Below are positions 9,733 through 20,913 of a stretch of DNA of 64,000 nucleotides, piece after piece. Below the pieces are notes generated by a model. That model was not told the DNA's origin, searched no databases, and saw only the letters and a list, made by a program, of their open reading frames with translations. This stretch comes from Gammaproteobacteria bacterium. GTDB taxonomy: Bacteria; Pseudomonadota; Gammaproteobacteria; Eutrophobiales; Eutrophobiaceae. A program made the translations under genes and the position numbers. The stretch covers positions 1 through 64,000 of the forward strand of contig JAJFKM010000070.1 in the NCBI GenBank assembly GCA_021773215.1, read 5' to 3'. The number at the start of each line of letters is the position of its first letter. The first letter of the stretch is position 1.

Positions 9733-10410
9733 ATGAAATACGACCAATTTAAGTCAAATTTTGCCTACAAAGGTAAATCAGTCTACGCAACCGTGTTTGA
9801 AAGGCATAACGACAGTATAAAAACCAAAAAACAGAAATTTGCTGTCAATAATCTGGAGAAAATTTTCAAGGCAACCTTCAAAATTTCTTCTAAAATCGGC
9901 TTCCATGAAATGTCTTTACGAGACCTCTGCCGAGAAACCGGGTTAAGTATGGGAGGAATTTATTCTTGTATCGAATCCAAGGATATCATCGCCATTTTCG
10001 TCAAAGACTTGGTCCAGCTTGTTTTCTCGGAGATTATTGAATCTGCCCTTGAGCAGGACGACCCTCAACAGGCGCTGGATGACCTTATACGCCATTGCAT
10101 GTATTCCACTGATATTTTGCACCCTTGGTTTTATTTCCTCTATTTTGAAACCCGCAGTTTGCCCAAAGGTCATCAACAGGATTCAAAGAACATTGAATTG
10201 AATATGATTGAAAAAATTGAAGTGCTGATAAGTAAAATAAGTCCAAGCAAAAAAGCTATCAACCACCGGTATATTGCAACCATGACACTGGCCATGATCC
10301 AGGAACGTTATTTAAAGCATTGGAAATATAAAAGTGATGATACGAATATTGATGAGCATGCCGACGAGATAATAAAACTTGTACATTCAGCAATATCATA
10401 TAACAGCTAA
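9733..10410 (+). CDS. TetR/AcrR-family transcriptional regulator
   Basis: Predicted DNA-binding repressor, 225 residues. The TetR helix-turn-helix lies at about residues 42-88: IFKATFKISSKIGFHEMSL, then RDLCRETGLSMGGIYSCIESKD, where the family usually has the YxxFxxKe end of the recognition helix. It has a longer N-terminal arm (about 40 residues) than most TetR proteins. The C-terminal ligand-binding half (WFYFLYFETRSLP and beyond) is helical. It is divergent from fadE and 14 bases ahead of a hotdog-fold gene on its own strand. Control of the fad genes by an acyl-CoA effector is the likely role; this is inferred from context. Confidence 0.85.
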   Translation: MKYDQFKSNFAYKGKSVYATVFERHNDSIKTKKQKFAVNNLEKIFKATFKISSKIGFHEMSLRDLCRETGLSMGGIYSCIESKDIIAIFVKDLVQLVFSEIIESALEQDDPQQALDDLIRHCMYSTDILHPWFYFLYFETRSLPKGHQQDSKNIELNMIEKIEVLISKISPSKKAINHRYIATMTLAMIQERYLKHWKYKSDDTNIDEHADEIIKLVHSAISYNS

Positions 10411-10424
10411 TGTGTTGATTGATT

Positions 10425-10886
10425 ATGAACCGTATAACTCCTTTTCGCTTCAAGACTATCTTTAATCTTTATCCGCCATTATTTATCAATCGAGCCAAAG
10501 TGATTCACGTTAGTAATGATTTTAAAGAGGTTGATGTGATATTACGTTTTTCATTAATGAATCGAAATTTTAACGGCAGTACCTTTGGCGGTTCGATCTT
10601 TATGGCAGCTGATGCTTACTATCCAGTAATGTATCGTGCCGGATTGTTGAACCGTCATATACAAACTCAGGCGTGGCTCAAACAAGCAACGATTGATTAT
10701 CTGAAACCTGCCCATAGCGATTTAATCTATAAATATCGTTTAAGTGATGAAGATATGGATAATGCTGAGACTACAATCAAAGAGTCTGGTAGATTTAAGG
10801 GATGGCATACGGTAGAAGCCTTAGATAAAGAAGGCGATACTTGTGCTCGTATTAAATTATTATCGTACCTAAGAGCAGACAATTAA
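10425..10886 (+). CDS. DUF4442 hotdog-fold protein (putative acyl-CoA thioesterase)
   Basis: A 153-residue protein of the DUF4442/PaaI-like hotdog superfamily. Recognisable features are the basic hydrophobic N-terminus (NRITPFRFKTIFNLYPPLF), then VILRFSLMNRNFNGSTFGGSIFMAADAYYPVMY, the hotdog central-helix region with a conserved GGS/AAD pattern, and the later AWLKQATIDYLKPA strand. I chose the ATG over the TTG two codons upstream. It follows the TetR gene by 14 bases, so the two are probably cotranscribed. Thioesterase activity has not been shown for most DUF4442 members; the fatty-acid context supports acyl-CoA or acyl-ACP as ligand. Confidence 0.75.
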   Translation: MNRITPFRFKTIFNLYPPLFINRAKVIHVSNDFKEVDVILRFSLMNRNFNGSTFGGSIFMAADAYYPVMYRAGLLNRHIQTQAWLKQATIDYLKPAHSDLIYKYRLSDEDMDNAETTIKESGRFKGWHTVEALDKEGDTCARIKLLSYLRADN

Positions 10887-10918
10887 ATCTGCGAAATTAT
10901 AATGACACAAGGGTCTGC

Positions 10919-13006
<2,088 letters not shown>

Positions 13007-13082
13007 TTAAACGTAGCGATATTTTTAGCAAGTTTTTTTTATAAACAAAGATACGTAAATAAAAAGAAAGGCAACGGTATTG

Positions 13083-13580
13083 ATGAATAGCTCTGCTAAT
13101 AAAAGCATTAACAATTTGATTTCTAAGCTAAATCAAAAGCGGAAAATGTGGTTTTACTTTTTATTAAAATTACCCAGCGCATGGTTTTGGGGTATGAAAA
13201 TTAAATCGGTTGATCATGATAAAGCTGTGGTTAATTTACCTTACAATTGGTTTAGCAAGAATCCATTTCACTCAATATACTTCGCTGCCCAAACTGGCGC
13301 CGCAGAACTATCAACTGGTTTATTAGGCATTATTGCAATTGAAGATAAGCCACCTATATCGATGTTGATCACAAGCATAGAAGGAGAGTTTGTTAAAAAA
13401 GCGGATAGCCTGACCACATTCACTTGTAATGATGGCATAAAAATTAGAGAGACTGTTGAACTGGCGATTACATCAGGTGAAGGACAGGTTGTTAATGTCA
13501 CATCGAAAGGAGTTGATAGCTATGGTGATGTTGTTTCTCGTTTTAAATTCACCTGGTCTTTCAAGACTAAATTAACATAG
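13083..13580 (+). CDS. DUF4442 hotdog-fold protein (second copy)
   Basis: A 165-residue DUF4442-family protein distinct in sequence from the one downstream of the TetR gene. It has a longer N-terminus, then WFWGMKIKSVDHDKAVVNLPYNWFSKNPFHSIYFAAQTGAAELSTGLL, the hotdog helix region with the AAQ/AAELSTG pattern, then MLITSIEGEFVKKA. AAGAAAGG about 11 bases upstream supports the ATG at this position rather than the TTG one codon earlier. It is divergent from fadH and convergent with the RND exporter gene. An acyl-CoA thioesterase or acyl-binding role is suggested by fold and neighbours only. Confidence 0.75.
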   Translation: MNSSANKSINNLISKLNQKRKMWFYFLLKLPSAWFWGMKIKSVDHDKAVVNLPYNWFSKNPFHSIYFAAQTGAAELSTGLLGIIAIEDKPPISMLITSIEGEFVKKADSLTTFTCNDGIKIRETVELAITSGEGQVVNVTSKGVDSYGDVVSRFKFTWSFKTKLT

Positions 13581-13636
13581 CTATTCATACCATTGATGTT
13601 GATTAAAACTATTCAACAATAAATTCTCTACAATAA

Positions 13637-15967
13637 TTAGGCCGTTTTCTTTCTCATTATTGAAGCAATTGCTGGCAATAATAAAATAGCACCAAGCATA
13701 TTCACCAAAAACATGAAGGTTAGCAAGATTCCCATGTCTGCCTGAAACTTAAGCGGTGAGAATATCCATGTGATGACTCCTATGGCCAATGTGACCCCGG
13801 TAAAAATAACACTAGAGCCGGTTATTTGTAATGTAACTACATAGGCTTCTTTGAGTGACATACCCTGCTTTAAAAGACTATCCAACCTGCTATAGATATA
13901 GATACCATAATCCACACCCACGCCAACACCTAAGGCAACGACTGGCAAGGTATTCACCTTGAGTCCAATCTCTAAAATAGTCATCAACGCATAAGCAAGT
14001 ATTGAAACCAAAGCCAGTGGAATGACTATACATAATGTACCCTTCACCGATCTAAATGTAATTAGACATAAAATAATAATTGCCGAGAACACATAAACTA
14101 AAATTGGAAACTGTGCGGCATCTACTTCTTCATTGGTTGCAGCCATCACCCCAACGTTACCTGTGGCTAATTTAAATTTTATTGTCTCTGAATCAAATTG
14201 TTCCCGGAATAATTTAATGTTGTCGACAATATTAGTAATTGTTTCTGCTTTATGATCCTTGGTGAATATTAATACTGGAATAACACTGCAATCATTGTTT
14301 AACAACCCGGATGATGTTGGCACATAAGAAACAGATTGAACCAATACTGATTGATTCCTTGGCAAAACCTGCCATTTGATGTTGCCCTCATTCCAACCGG
14401 CATTAATACGCTTAGCAATAGTCGGGAGACCTATAACCGATTGCACTCCATCGACATTTCTCATGGCCCATTCAAAACGATCTATCGTATCCATTACATC
14501 ATAATTGATACAACCTTCCGGAATCGTTTCAACTATGACTGATATAAGATCAACACCAATAGAAAATCGATCGGCAATAACATCTGTATCAATATTATAT
14601 TGAGAGTCTCCATGTAACTCAGGCACGCCTCGATGCAAATCACCAATTCTAATATCTGCTCCTTTCCAGACACCAAAACCGAGCAATACGAAACTGATAA
14701 GTATTATTTTTGTTGCTGGGCCACGCTCAGAAACATGAGCCAGTTTTTTCCATAAAGGTAATAATAGATCTGCGCGTCTAATTAGCTTATCTTTATATTT
14801 TTCACCCAAATCTAAATATGAAACAAGTACCGGTAAAAGAAACAGATTGGTCAAAATAATAACAGCGACACCCAAACTCGCTGTGATTGCCATTTCCTGA
14901 ATAATTTCAATATCAATCATCAATATAGTGATGAATCCAATCGTATCACTAACCAATGCGATGGTACCGGGCACCAGTAATCGCCTGAAGCTCCTCTTGG
15001 CAGAATGTAGACTACTATTACCAAGGAAGACTTCTGATCTGAAAGAGCTAATCATTTGCACACCATGACTCACACCAATCGCAAATATCAAAAATGGCAC
15101 TAGTATCGACATGGGATCGATACCGAACCCAAGTAAAGGAAGTATGCCTAATTGCCAAACTACAGCAACCAATGAACAGGTCAGAGGAATGATGGTCAGC
15201 TTGATCGATTGCGAATAGAGATAGACTAAAAGTGCTGTAATAAATAATGCGATAATAAAAAAAAGAACGACTCGTTTTGCACCTTCGGTGATATCACCAA
15301 TCACCTTTGCAAAGCCAATAATGTGATAATCAATATCTACGCCGACGACAACGTTATTGTGTTTCTGTCTTATATTTTCTTCAAGTTGTCTTGCAACGTC
15401 CACATAATCTAGACGTTCACCCGTGTTAGGGTGAAATTCTAAAAGTTGTGCGCTAATAAGTGCTCCTGAAAAATCATTCGCAACTAATCTACCTACTACA
15501 CCTGCCTTGATTATATTTTCTTTGACTCTGGCTCGACCTTCTACTGTATTTTCATAATCATCGGGGACAACATTACCTCCGGCAATACCATCTTCTACTA
15601 CTTCGGTGAACCTTACATTTGGCGTAAAGATTGATGTAACCCGTGTACGGTCTACACCCTCAATAAAAAACACATCATCTGTTGTTTGTTTCAATGCATC
15701 AAAAAACTCAGCGGTGAACATGTCACCTTCTTTTGCAATCAATGCAACGAGTACACGATTTGCTCCACCAAATTCTTCTCTATGCTTGGTGAATGTCTGC
15801 ATGTATTCATGCTGCAGCGGCAATAACTTTGAAAAACCTGCATCTACTTTTAATTTCGATGCAGAGATAAACATGAAGATCGTGACTAACACAAAAAATC
15901 CAACAACCCATGGACGATTGGAGAAGAGTATTTTTTCAAGTGTATTTATAATTTTTGAATCAGACAT
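13637..15967 (-). CDS. RND-superfamily (MMPL/HAE-3 type) exporter
   Basis: Inner-membrane proton-driven transporter of the MMPL/HAE-3 branch, 776 residues, with the standard two-fold layout. One membrane helix near residues 18-36 is followed by a large periplasmic loop, a cluster of five to six helices (about 225-400), a second periplasmic loop and another helix cluster (about 625-770). Sterol-sensing-like segments such as PFLIFAIGVSHGVQMISSFR and ALGVGVGVDYGIYIYSRL are seen; the latter carries the GxxxDY pattern of RND proton relay. It is 11 bases behind the YCF48-like gene and ends a four-gene locus. Substrate is unknown; members in this gene context are thought to move lipid-like molecules. 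Confidence 0.88.
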   Translation of the reverse strand: MSDSKIINTLEKILFSNRPWVVGFFVLVTIFMFISASKLKVDAGFSKLLPLQHEYMQTFTKHREEFGGANRVLVALIAKEGDMFTAEFFDALKQTTDDVFFIEGVDRTRVTSIFTPNVRFTEVVEDGIAGGNVVPDDYENTVEGRARVKENIIKAGVVGRLVANDFSGALISAQLLEFHPNTGERLDYVDVARQLEENIRQKHNNVVVGVDIDYHIIGFAKVIGDITEGAKRVVLFFIIALFITALLVYLYSQSIKLTIIPLTCSLVAVVWQLGILPLLGFGIDPMSILVPFLIFAIGVSHGVQMISSFRSEVFLGNSSLHSAKRSFRRLLVPGTIALVSDTIGFITILMIDIEIIQEMAITASLGVAVIILTNLFLLPVLVSYLDLGEKYKDKLIRRADLLLPLWKKLAHVSERGPATKIILISFVLLGFGVWKGADIRIGDLHRGVPELHGDSQYNIDTDVIADRFSIGVDLISVIVETIPEGCINYDVMDTIDRFEWAMRNVDGVQSVIGLPTIAKRINAGWNEGNIKWQVLPRNQSVLVQSVSYVPTSSGLLNNDCSVIPVLIFTKDHKAETITNIVDNIKLFREQFDSETIKFKLATGNVGVMAATNEEVDAAQFPILVYVFSAIIILCLITFRSVKGTLCIVIPLALVSILAYALMTILEIGLKVNTLPVVALGVGVGVDYGIYIYSRLDSLLKQGMSLKEAYVVTLQITGSSVIFTGVTLAIGVITWIFSPLKFQADMGILLTFMFLVNMLGAILLLPAIASIMRKKTA

Positions 15968-15977
15968 AGTTCGTGAC

Positions 15978-17009
15978 CTACTTAAGTAGTTCGACTCCTT
16001 TTTCCCCTACCGTAAACATTTTTTCATCAGTGCTTTGTAAGATAGCGGTAAACCCATCACGATGACCTTGTTCCATTAATGCAAAACTCTTCCCATCATC
16101 AGCACTTTTCAGAATAGTTCCTCCCAGCCCAGTAATATAAATTTCGCCACCCTTCTTTTTAATTCCGTTTGTCAGCATTTCCTGAGTTGGAGTTTTAATC
16201 TCCTGCCAATTAGCACCTGCATCCTCAGATCGAAAAAGGTGCCCACGTAATCCAAAGGCAAGTACGGTATCCCCTGCCAACGGCAACACACCAAAAAATG
16301 AACCTATGTAGGGAGATGTTAAGGGAATCCAACTAACACCTGAATCATCTGAGCGATAGATCTTCCCGGCCTCAGCTGCAATGTATAACTTACCGTTATC
16401 TGATAAGGCAATACTGTTTAAATGTACATCATAAGAATCGAGAAAATCGCCATCGTCTTCAGCATTATTTTCTTCTTCAACAGAACTAGTTATTGATTTA
16501 TCTGTGCCGATATTTATTTCACTGACGTTCCAACTTGCGCCACCATCATCAGAAATAAGATATAGGCCGTAAGCTCCTATTGCCAATCCATGTTTCTCGT
16601 CTTTAAACCAAACATCAAATAAGGGAGTCTCACCTTCTGGATCGTAATACGCTTTTTGCCAATGTTTACCCCCATCGGTCGTTTGCAAAATAACTGCATC
16701 ATGGCCCACTGCCCAACCATTTTGCTTGTCATGGAAATAAACGCCAGTAAGTGTAGTTCTAGTAGGGACGATAATTTGTTGCCAGTTTTTGCCATCAGAT
16801 GAGATAAGAATATGACCACGTTCACCGACTACAGCCATAACACCGTCTTTTGAAATTCCATCAAGCAACATAGACCGGCTTGCCAGTTTGGCCACTATGG
16901 AAGTGTCATCTGCTAATACATTGACGGGCAATAAAGTAATTGCATCCAATAAAATTAAAAAACAAATCTTTTTAAGAATAGTTGGAATTAGAAATAATGA
17001 GTTTCGCAT
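15978..17009 (-). CDS. YCF48/BNR-repeat beta-propeller protein, exported
   Basis: A 343-residue secreted propeller. A signal peptide is clear (MRNSLFLIPTILKK, hydrophobic core, then NVLA-DD). Repeated photosynthesis-assembly-factor-like blades follow: GERGHILISSDGKNWQQI, GHDAVILQTTDGGKHWQKA, AYGLYLISDDGGASWN, GKIYRSDDSGVSW, GHLFRSEDAGANWQEI, GTILKSADDGKSF. I chose the ATG; a GTG four codons upstream is in frame. It lies between DUF1329 and the RND gene, the usual partner set. The role is unknown; by analogy with Ycf48 it could help assemble or cap an envelope complex, which is inference. Confidence 0.85.
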   Translation of the reverse strand: MRNSLFLIPTILKKICFLILLDAITLLPVNVLADDTSIVAKLASRSMLLDGISKDGVMAVVGERGHILISSDGKNWQQIIVPTRTTLTGVYFHDKQNGWAVGHDAVILQTTDGGKHWQKAYYDPEGETPLFDVWFKDEKHGLAIGAYGLYLISDDGGASWNVSEINIGTDKSITSSVEEENNAEDDGDFLDSYDVHLNSIALSDNGKLYIAAEAGKIYRSDDSGVSWIPLTSPYIGSFFGVLPLAGDTVLAFGLRGHLFRSEDAGANWQEIKTPTQEMLTNGIKKKGGEIYITGLGGTILKSADDGKSFALMEQGHRDGFTAILQSTDEKMFTVGEKGVELLK

Positions 17010-17207
17010 TTGTTTAATCACAATTATTATGTGTCGTCGCTCCGAACTCCTCGGTAACTGTTCCAGACATCGCCTAAAGCGCCTACTGCTGATATTCTAT
17101 CTTCTTCATCTATTTAGTCGTGTTCTTTTGCGGCATACGAGTGCCATGGATGCCAGAAGTGTCGATAATGCAGGTGCAATTCTCGACCAGTCCATCCATG
17201 GACATAA

Positions 17208-17246
17208 AAAACGCCTAGTCTGCAAAAATGCAATACCAGACGTTTT
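17208..17246 (-). terminator. Possible terminator or attenuator between DUF1329 and YCF48-like genes
   Basis: On the minus strand, an AAAACG...CGTTTTTT pair and a TCTG...CAGA pair form an imperfect hairpin with a bulge, ending in a run of T. It sits 48 bases after the DUF1329 stop in the 284-base gap before the next gene. A second long-range inverted repeat, CCATGGATG (17144-17152) with CATCCATGG (17193-17201), lies just beyond. The gap holds no convincing gene. The stem is imperfect, so confidence is limited. Confidence 0.35.
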
Positions 17247-17293
17247 GAAAAATGACCAATACAAGATTCGATCATTAATATATAAAAATTAAT

Positions 17294-18658
17294 TTATCGC
17301 TTACCAGCCCTTCTCAATGCACCCGGGGTAAATTCATCCGTTGAAAGATCTGCATTAAAGTTATACGGCTTATTTTCGTTTGTTAAGCCAATCGCTAAAT
17401 AACGGCCTGCCTGTAGATCGGTATGTACCTCTAAAGTAGTCCACAAATTTGGTACGTTATAATGGTTGATGGCAAAGCCTTCTGAAACGCGCCACAATTG
17501 ATCCCGATTATCATATTGGTCAACAGTCAGAATTTGCCATGAATCTTCGTCTATGTAGAAAGTTCGTCTTTTATAGAGGTGTCTTGCGCCTTCTTTCAAA
17601 GTAGCATCCACCACCCAGACGCGATGTAATTCATAGCGAGGATATTCAGGATTAATATGTAATGGTTTCAGAATATCTGCATATTTAACAGTAGGATCCT
17701 GAAGCTTGTAATTATTATACGGAACATATATTTCCTTCTTGCCCACCAGCTTAAAGTCGTAACGTTCGGGACTACCATTGAACATATCAAACTGATCATT
17801 GGTACGCATACCATCTGAGGCCGTCCCCGGATTATCAAAGGCGACATTCGGTGCGCGCCTAACGCGTCGCTGACCCGGGTTATAAAGCCAGGCTTTGCGA
17901 TTTTCCGCTTTCTGATTCAAGGTTTCATGCACCAATAGAATACCACCCGCTAACCGAGCTGGCGCTTTAACCTCTTGCTTAAAATAAAGAATAATATTAT
18001 TCAACTTCTCAGCTGTCATACCCGGCTGGTTATACTGAAGATTAAATTGATCTGAAAATTCTACCAGTGTGTAACTACCACCACGAGTAGGAGCCGCCTG
18101 TGATATCTGGCGTTCAGCAAAGTCTGCTCGAAATCGTAGGATATGATTCCAGATTGCCTCTAAGCCATTAGATGGGACAGGAAACGGGATGCCAATAATT
18201 GCGTTATCAACCCCATTCCCATCGGCAGTAAGTTTGGCCGCGGCTGCTATTTTTTTAGTTGCGTCATAGACATGTTGTGGAGCTGCAGCTGAACGATGTG
18301 TTGGATAGACATTCATCTTGAAGCTATCAGGATAAGTTTTCAATAAGGCCTTATGACCTTCCGTCAATTTATCTACATGCTCAGCCATATTAGCTGACGT
18401 AATCGTTGCTTTAACAACATCACCAGCATACGGGTCAATATAATATCCTCCTTCAGTGTATCCAGAAGGGGCTTTCGTTAATCCACCATCCCAAGCGGGG
18501 ATTGAGCCATCCGAATTTCCAGACTTTTCACCACCCAGTGGCGTCAAGTCCACACCTAGACTTGCAACTTCAGCCGCTGTCATTTCTGCACTAACAGGTA
18601 TTGCGACTGCTAGTGCCAGAATACTGCCTAGGATTAATTTAATTTTATTATTATTCAT
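17294..18658 (-). CDS. DUF1329 periplasmic protein (LolA-like fold family)
   Basis: A 454-residue exported protein. The signal peptide is MNNNKIKLILGSILALAVAIPVSA followed by EMTAAEVASLG, the typical DUF1329 mature start. Family marks include LTPLGGEKSGNSDGSIPAWDGGL, the Tyr/Arg-rich middle (YNPGQRRVRRAPNVAFDNP) and the C-terminal RRTFYIDEDSWQILTVDQYDNRDQLWRV. DUF1329 resembles outer-membrane lipoprotein-sorting proteins in fold, so a periplasmic carrier of a hydrophobic molecule is plausible. It lies 17 bases after the DUF1302 gene and is certainly cotranscribed with it. Function is not established for the family. Confidence 0.9.
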   Translation of the reverse strand: MNNNKIKLILGSILALAVAIPVSAEMTAAEVASLGVDLTPLGGEKSGNSDGSIPAWDGGLTKAPSGYTEGGYYIDPYAGDVVKATITSANMAEHVDKLTEGHKALLKTYPDSFKMNVYPTHRSAAAPQHVYDATKKIAAAAKLTADGNGVDNAIIGIPFPVPSNGLEAIWNHILRFRADFAERQISQAAPTRGGSYTLVEFSDQFNLQYNQPGMTAEKLNNIILYFKQEVKAPARLAGGILLVHETLNQKAENRKAWLYNPGQRRVRRAPNVAFDNPGTASDGMRTNDQFDMFNGSPERYDFKLVGKKEIYVPYNNYKLQDPTVKYADILKPLHINPEYPRYELHRVWVVDATLKEGARHLYKRRTFYIDEDSWQILTVDQYDNRDQLWRVSEGFAINHYNVPNLWTTLEVHTDLQAGRYLAIGLTNENKPYNFNADLSTDEFTPGALRRAGKR

Positions 18659-18675
18659 AACCGTTCTCCTTAATC

Positions 18676-20691
18676 CTAGAAAGCATAACTCATGTTGAAA
18701 GCGATAAAATCACGATCATTTAATAAATTATATCGACCTGCACCTGAAAAATTTGTGTAGCTTAAATCGGCCTGCCATTTATTTTGATAATCTGTACTGA
18801 CACCTAAAGTTAAAGCCTTACGGCCTTCTAAGAAATTTCCTCCCGGCCCGGGGGTTATACCACTAACATCCTGAGAAAATGCAAACCTGGGTGAGACATT
18901 AAGAGGTCCAATGAGATTGTTATAGGTCAGCCGACCTGCAATTCGAAAACCCCATGAAGTCGAATCGGCAAAATGTTCACTATCTTCAGCGGCTTTGCCT
19001 GCATGGGCACCAGTCGCCCCGGCATGAAAAGAATTGCCACTAGTAAAGGTGCCTGCACCATTAAGTCGTAAATCACTTTTCTTCGGCATATTATGCACGT
19101 GAGTGATCCCAACCTCTCCGACCAGTACCCCCTGATTTGCGCCAATGACTGGACCAAGTACTTGGGTCGCGGTCATTTGAAGTTGACTTACATTCCGCTC
19201 GATAAAACCTGGTAAATATTGGCTGGTTCCTGTATCTGCGCAGCCAGGGTCAAGCTGGTTTGTATTAACTGCCGAATTTATTGCCGCCAAGGGACATAAC
19301 GCTTGAAGCAACAGCTCGACATCATCAACTTGTAAGGGAGCACCATGTATAAAGGTATATTCACCTTGCAAGGCAACACCTGATCCAGGGAGTTGCGTAT
19401 TAAAACTCAGTCCTACCCTTTGGATATCTTCGGGATACTCAATCTTATAACTTGCTGTCTGTGCATATTGGTCAGTAGCCACTGCACCAGCAATAGCTGC
19501 CCTACCAGTGGCACCCGCTGCTCCAAGTATCACGGCACTGCCAGCAATCCCGGCTGCTGAACCTTGGGCATTTGTAACTCCCGCTGCAGTTCCTGTTATG
19601 GCACTTATGATAGGTGTTCGGCTATGGTGATTGATAAAGTAAAGGCCAAATTCTGTATCACTTAATTCTTCTGCAAAGTAACGTAAAGCAAGACCAAACT
19701 CACCGCCATTACCCGCTCGATCATCGGCAGTACGCAAGACACCTAGAAAATCTGGATTAAATGCAGCCAACTGAGTTGCTGTACCCGGTAATACCCCATT
19801 AATGACTGCTGTTAAACCTCCAAATGCAGTACCCCTATCGGAACCAATAAAACCAGTGCCAAATGCAGCTCCACCAAAGCCCAGCATCACCTTTCTGCCA
19901 CCATCACCAACAAAGTCATTAGTAGAGAAGTAAGAACCTACAGGCTCGATAATGGTTCGTTCCCAATCATATTGATAATATCCTTCAAAGGATAAAGCAT
20001 CCGTTGGTGCAATTGAGAGACTCACCATGCCGACTGGTGTCAAGGCATCACGGACTTGTGCTCCAGGTGTACGTAATTTGCTTACATCAAAAGGATTAAT
20101 GACATTAATGCCATTTTGAATGAAGGTACTTTCACCCCAACTTATAACTTGCTCACCGACACGAATACTCGCTGGCATGTTTGCAACATTAAAATCTGAC
20201 CATACATACAGATCCTGTAAATTGATATTCTGACCCACTAGTCTCTGTGCTTTGTCACTTAGCGCTAATCGGTTACCTGCGTTAACATTTTCGTAATCTT
20301 TAAACCCAGTAAAGCGTGTAAAAAGACCAAAGTTTTTATATTCAAATTTAACTTCAGTGGTAAATTTTCCTATGTTACTGATGTTGCCTCTATTGAAATT
20401 CTGATTTCCGTCATCTGAGTTTTCTGAAAAGGCAGTCCCGGTAGTTGCTGCCCCCGCTCCTGACAACCCAGTAGGGTCTCCAGAAAGGCCAACAATCTCA
20501 GTATCCACACTTCCCACTCTGAAACCGGAGCCATAAGTTAGCGTGGTGTCAACATTGCTTGAAAAATCGCCGGATTCAAAACTGACACTGTAGACTGGAA
20601 ATGAAGCTATCGAAAATATATTGAAAGTAATGAAAAGCACCGCGAAAAGCTGAATGCCTACTCGCGATTTGAACGGCCCGTATAAAATCAT
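18676..20691 (-). CDS. DUF1302 outer-membrane beta-barrel protein
   Basis: Predicted outer-membrane barrel of 671 residues. It has an N-terminal hydrophobic signal, then alternating amphipathic strands, and ends in ...AFNMSYAF, a C-terminal Phe typical of Bam substrates. The DUF1302 hallmark region is seen: WSDFNVANMPASIRVGEQVISWGES, then NVINPFDVSKLRTPG. An odd feature is an Ala/Gly-rich low-complexity stretch at about residues 365-415, probably an extracellular loop. A strong ribosome-binding site (GGGGAGGG) lies 8 bases before the ATG. It is the first gene of the DUF1302-DUF1329-YCF48-RND set, and a pentanucleotide repeat lies 46-93 bases upstream of the start. Confidence 0.9.
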   Translation of the reverse strand: MILYGPFKSRVGIQLFAVLFITFNIFSIASFPVYSVSFESGDFSSNVDTTLTYGSGFRVGSVDTEIVGLSGDPTGLSGAGAATTGTAFSENSDDGNQNFNRGNISNIGKFTTEVKFEYKNFGLFTRFTGFKDYENVNAGNRLALSDKAQRLVGQNINLQDLYVWSDFNVANMPASIRVGEQVISWGESTFIQNGINVINPFDVSKLRTPGAQVRDALTPVGMVSLSIAPTDALSFEGYYQYDWERTIIEPVGSYFSTNDFVGDGGRKVMLGFGGAAFGTGFIGSDRGTAFGGLTAVINGVLPGTATQLAAFNPDFLGVLRTADDRAGNGGEFGLALRYFAEELSDTEFGLYFINHHSRTPIISAITGTAAGVTNAQGSAAGIAGSAVILGAAGATGRAAIAGAVATDQYAQTASYKIEYPEDIQRVGLSFNTQLPGSGVALQGEYTFIHGAPLQVDDVELLLQALCPLAAINSAVNTNQLDPGCADTGTSQYLPGFIERNVSQLQMTATQVLGPVIGANQGVLVGEVGITHVHNMPKKSDLRLNGAGTFTSGNSFHAGATGAHAGKAAEDSEHFADSTSWGFRIAGRLTYNNLIGPLNVSPRFAFSQDVSGITPGPGGNFLEGRKALTLGVSTDYQNKWQADLSYTNFSGAGRYNLLNDRDFIAFNMSYAF

Positions 20692-20736
20692 TTGGACACC
20701 CTCCCCTAACTTGAGGTTTTAATTATTAAGATTAAG

Positions 20737-20784
20737 TTAATTTAATTAATTTAATTTAATTTAATCTAATTTAATTTAATTTAA
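20737..20784. repeat. TTTAA pentanucleotide tandem repeat upstream of the DUF1302 gene
   Basis: Ten successive units can be read: TTAA, TTTAA, TTAA, three TTTAA, TCTAA, and three TTTAA. Seven are perfect, two are one base short and one has a T-to-C change. The block ends 46 bases before the DUF1302 start codon, in the 222-base gap to the kinase gene, so it lies in the promoter or 5' leader. Changes in copy number would alter promoter spacing or leader length. Nothing else gene-like is in this gap. Confidence 0.85.
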
Positions 20785-20913
20785 TTATTTTTATTTGAAC
20801 ACTAACTGAACATAAATAACACCATGTCTAATTATCAACTATCAATTTAAGTATAGACAATAAAAAAACATTTCGACTGAAAAACAAACTGCTATATTGC
20901 AACGCAATATAAC

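Noticed and set aside
16888-17292. 134-codon open frame on the plus strand
   Set aside because: It overlaps the YCF48-like signal peptide region in antisense and runs through the hairpin-containing gap. Composition is Arg/Leu/Cys-rich with no domain or ribosome site.
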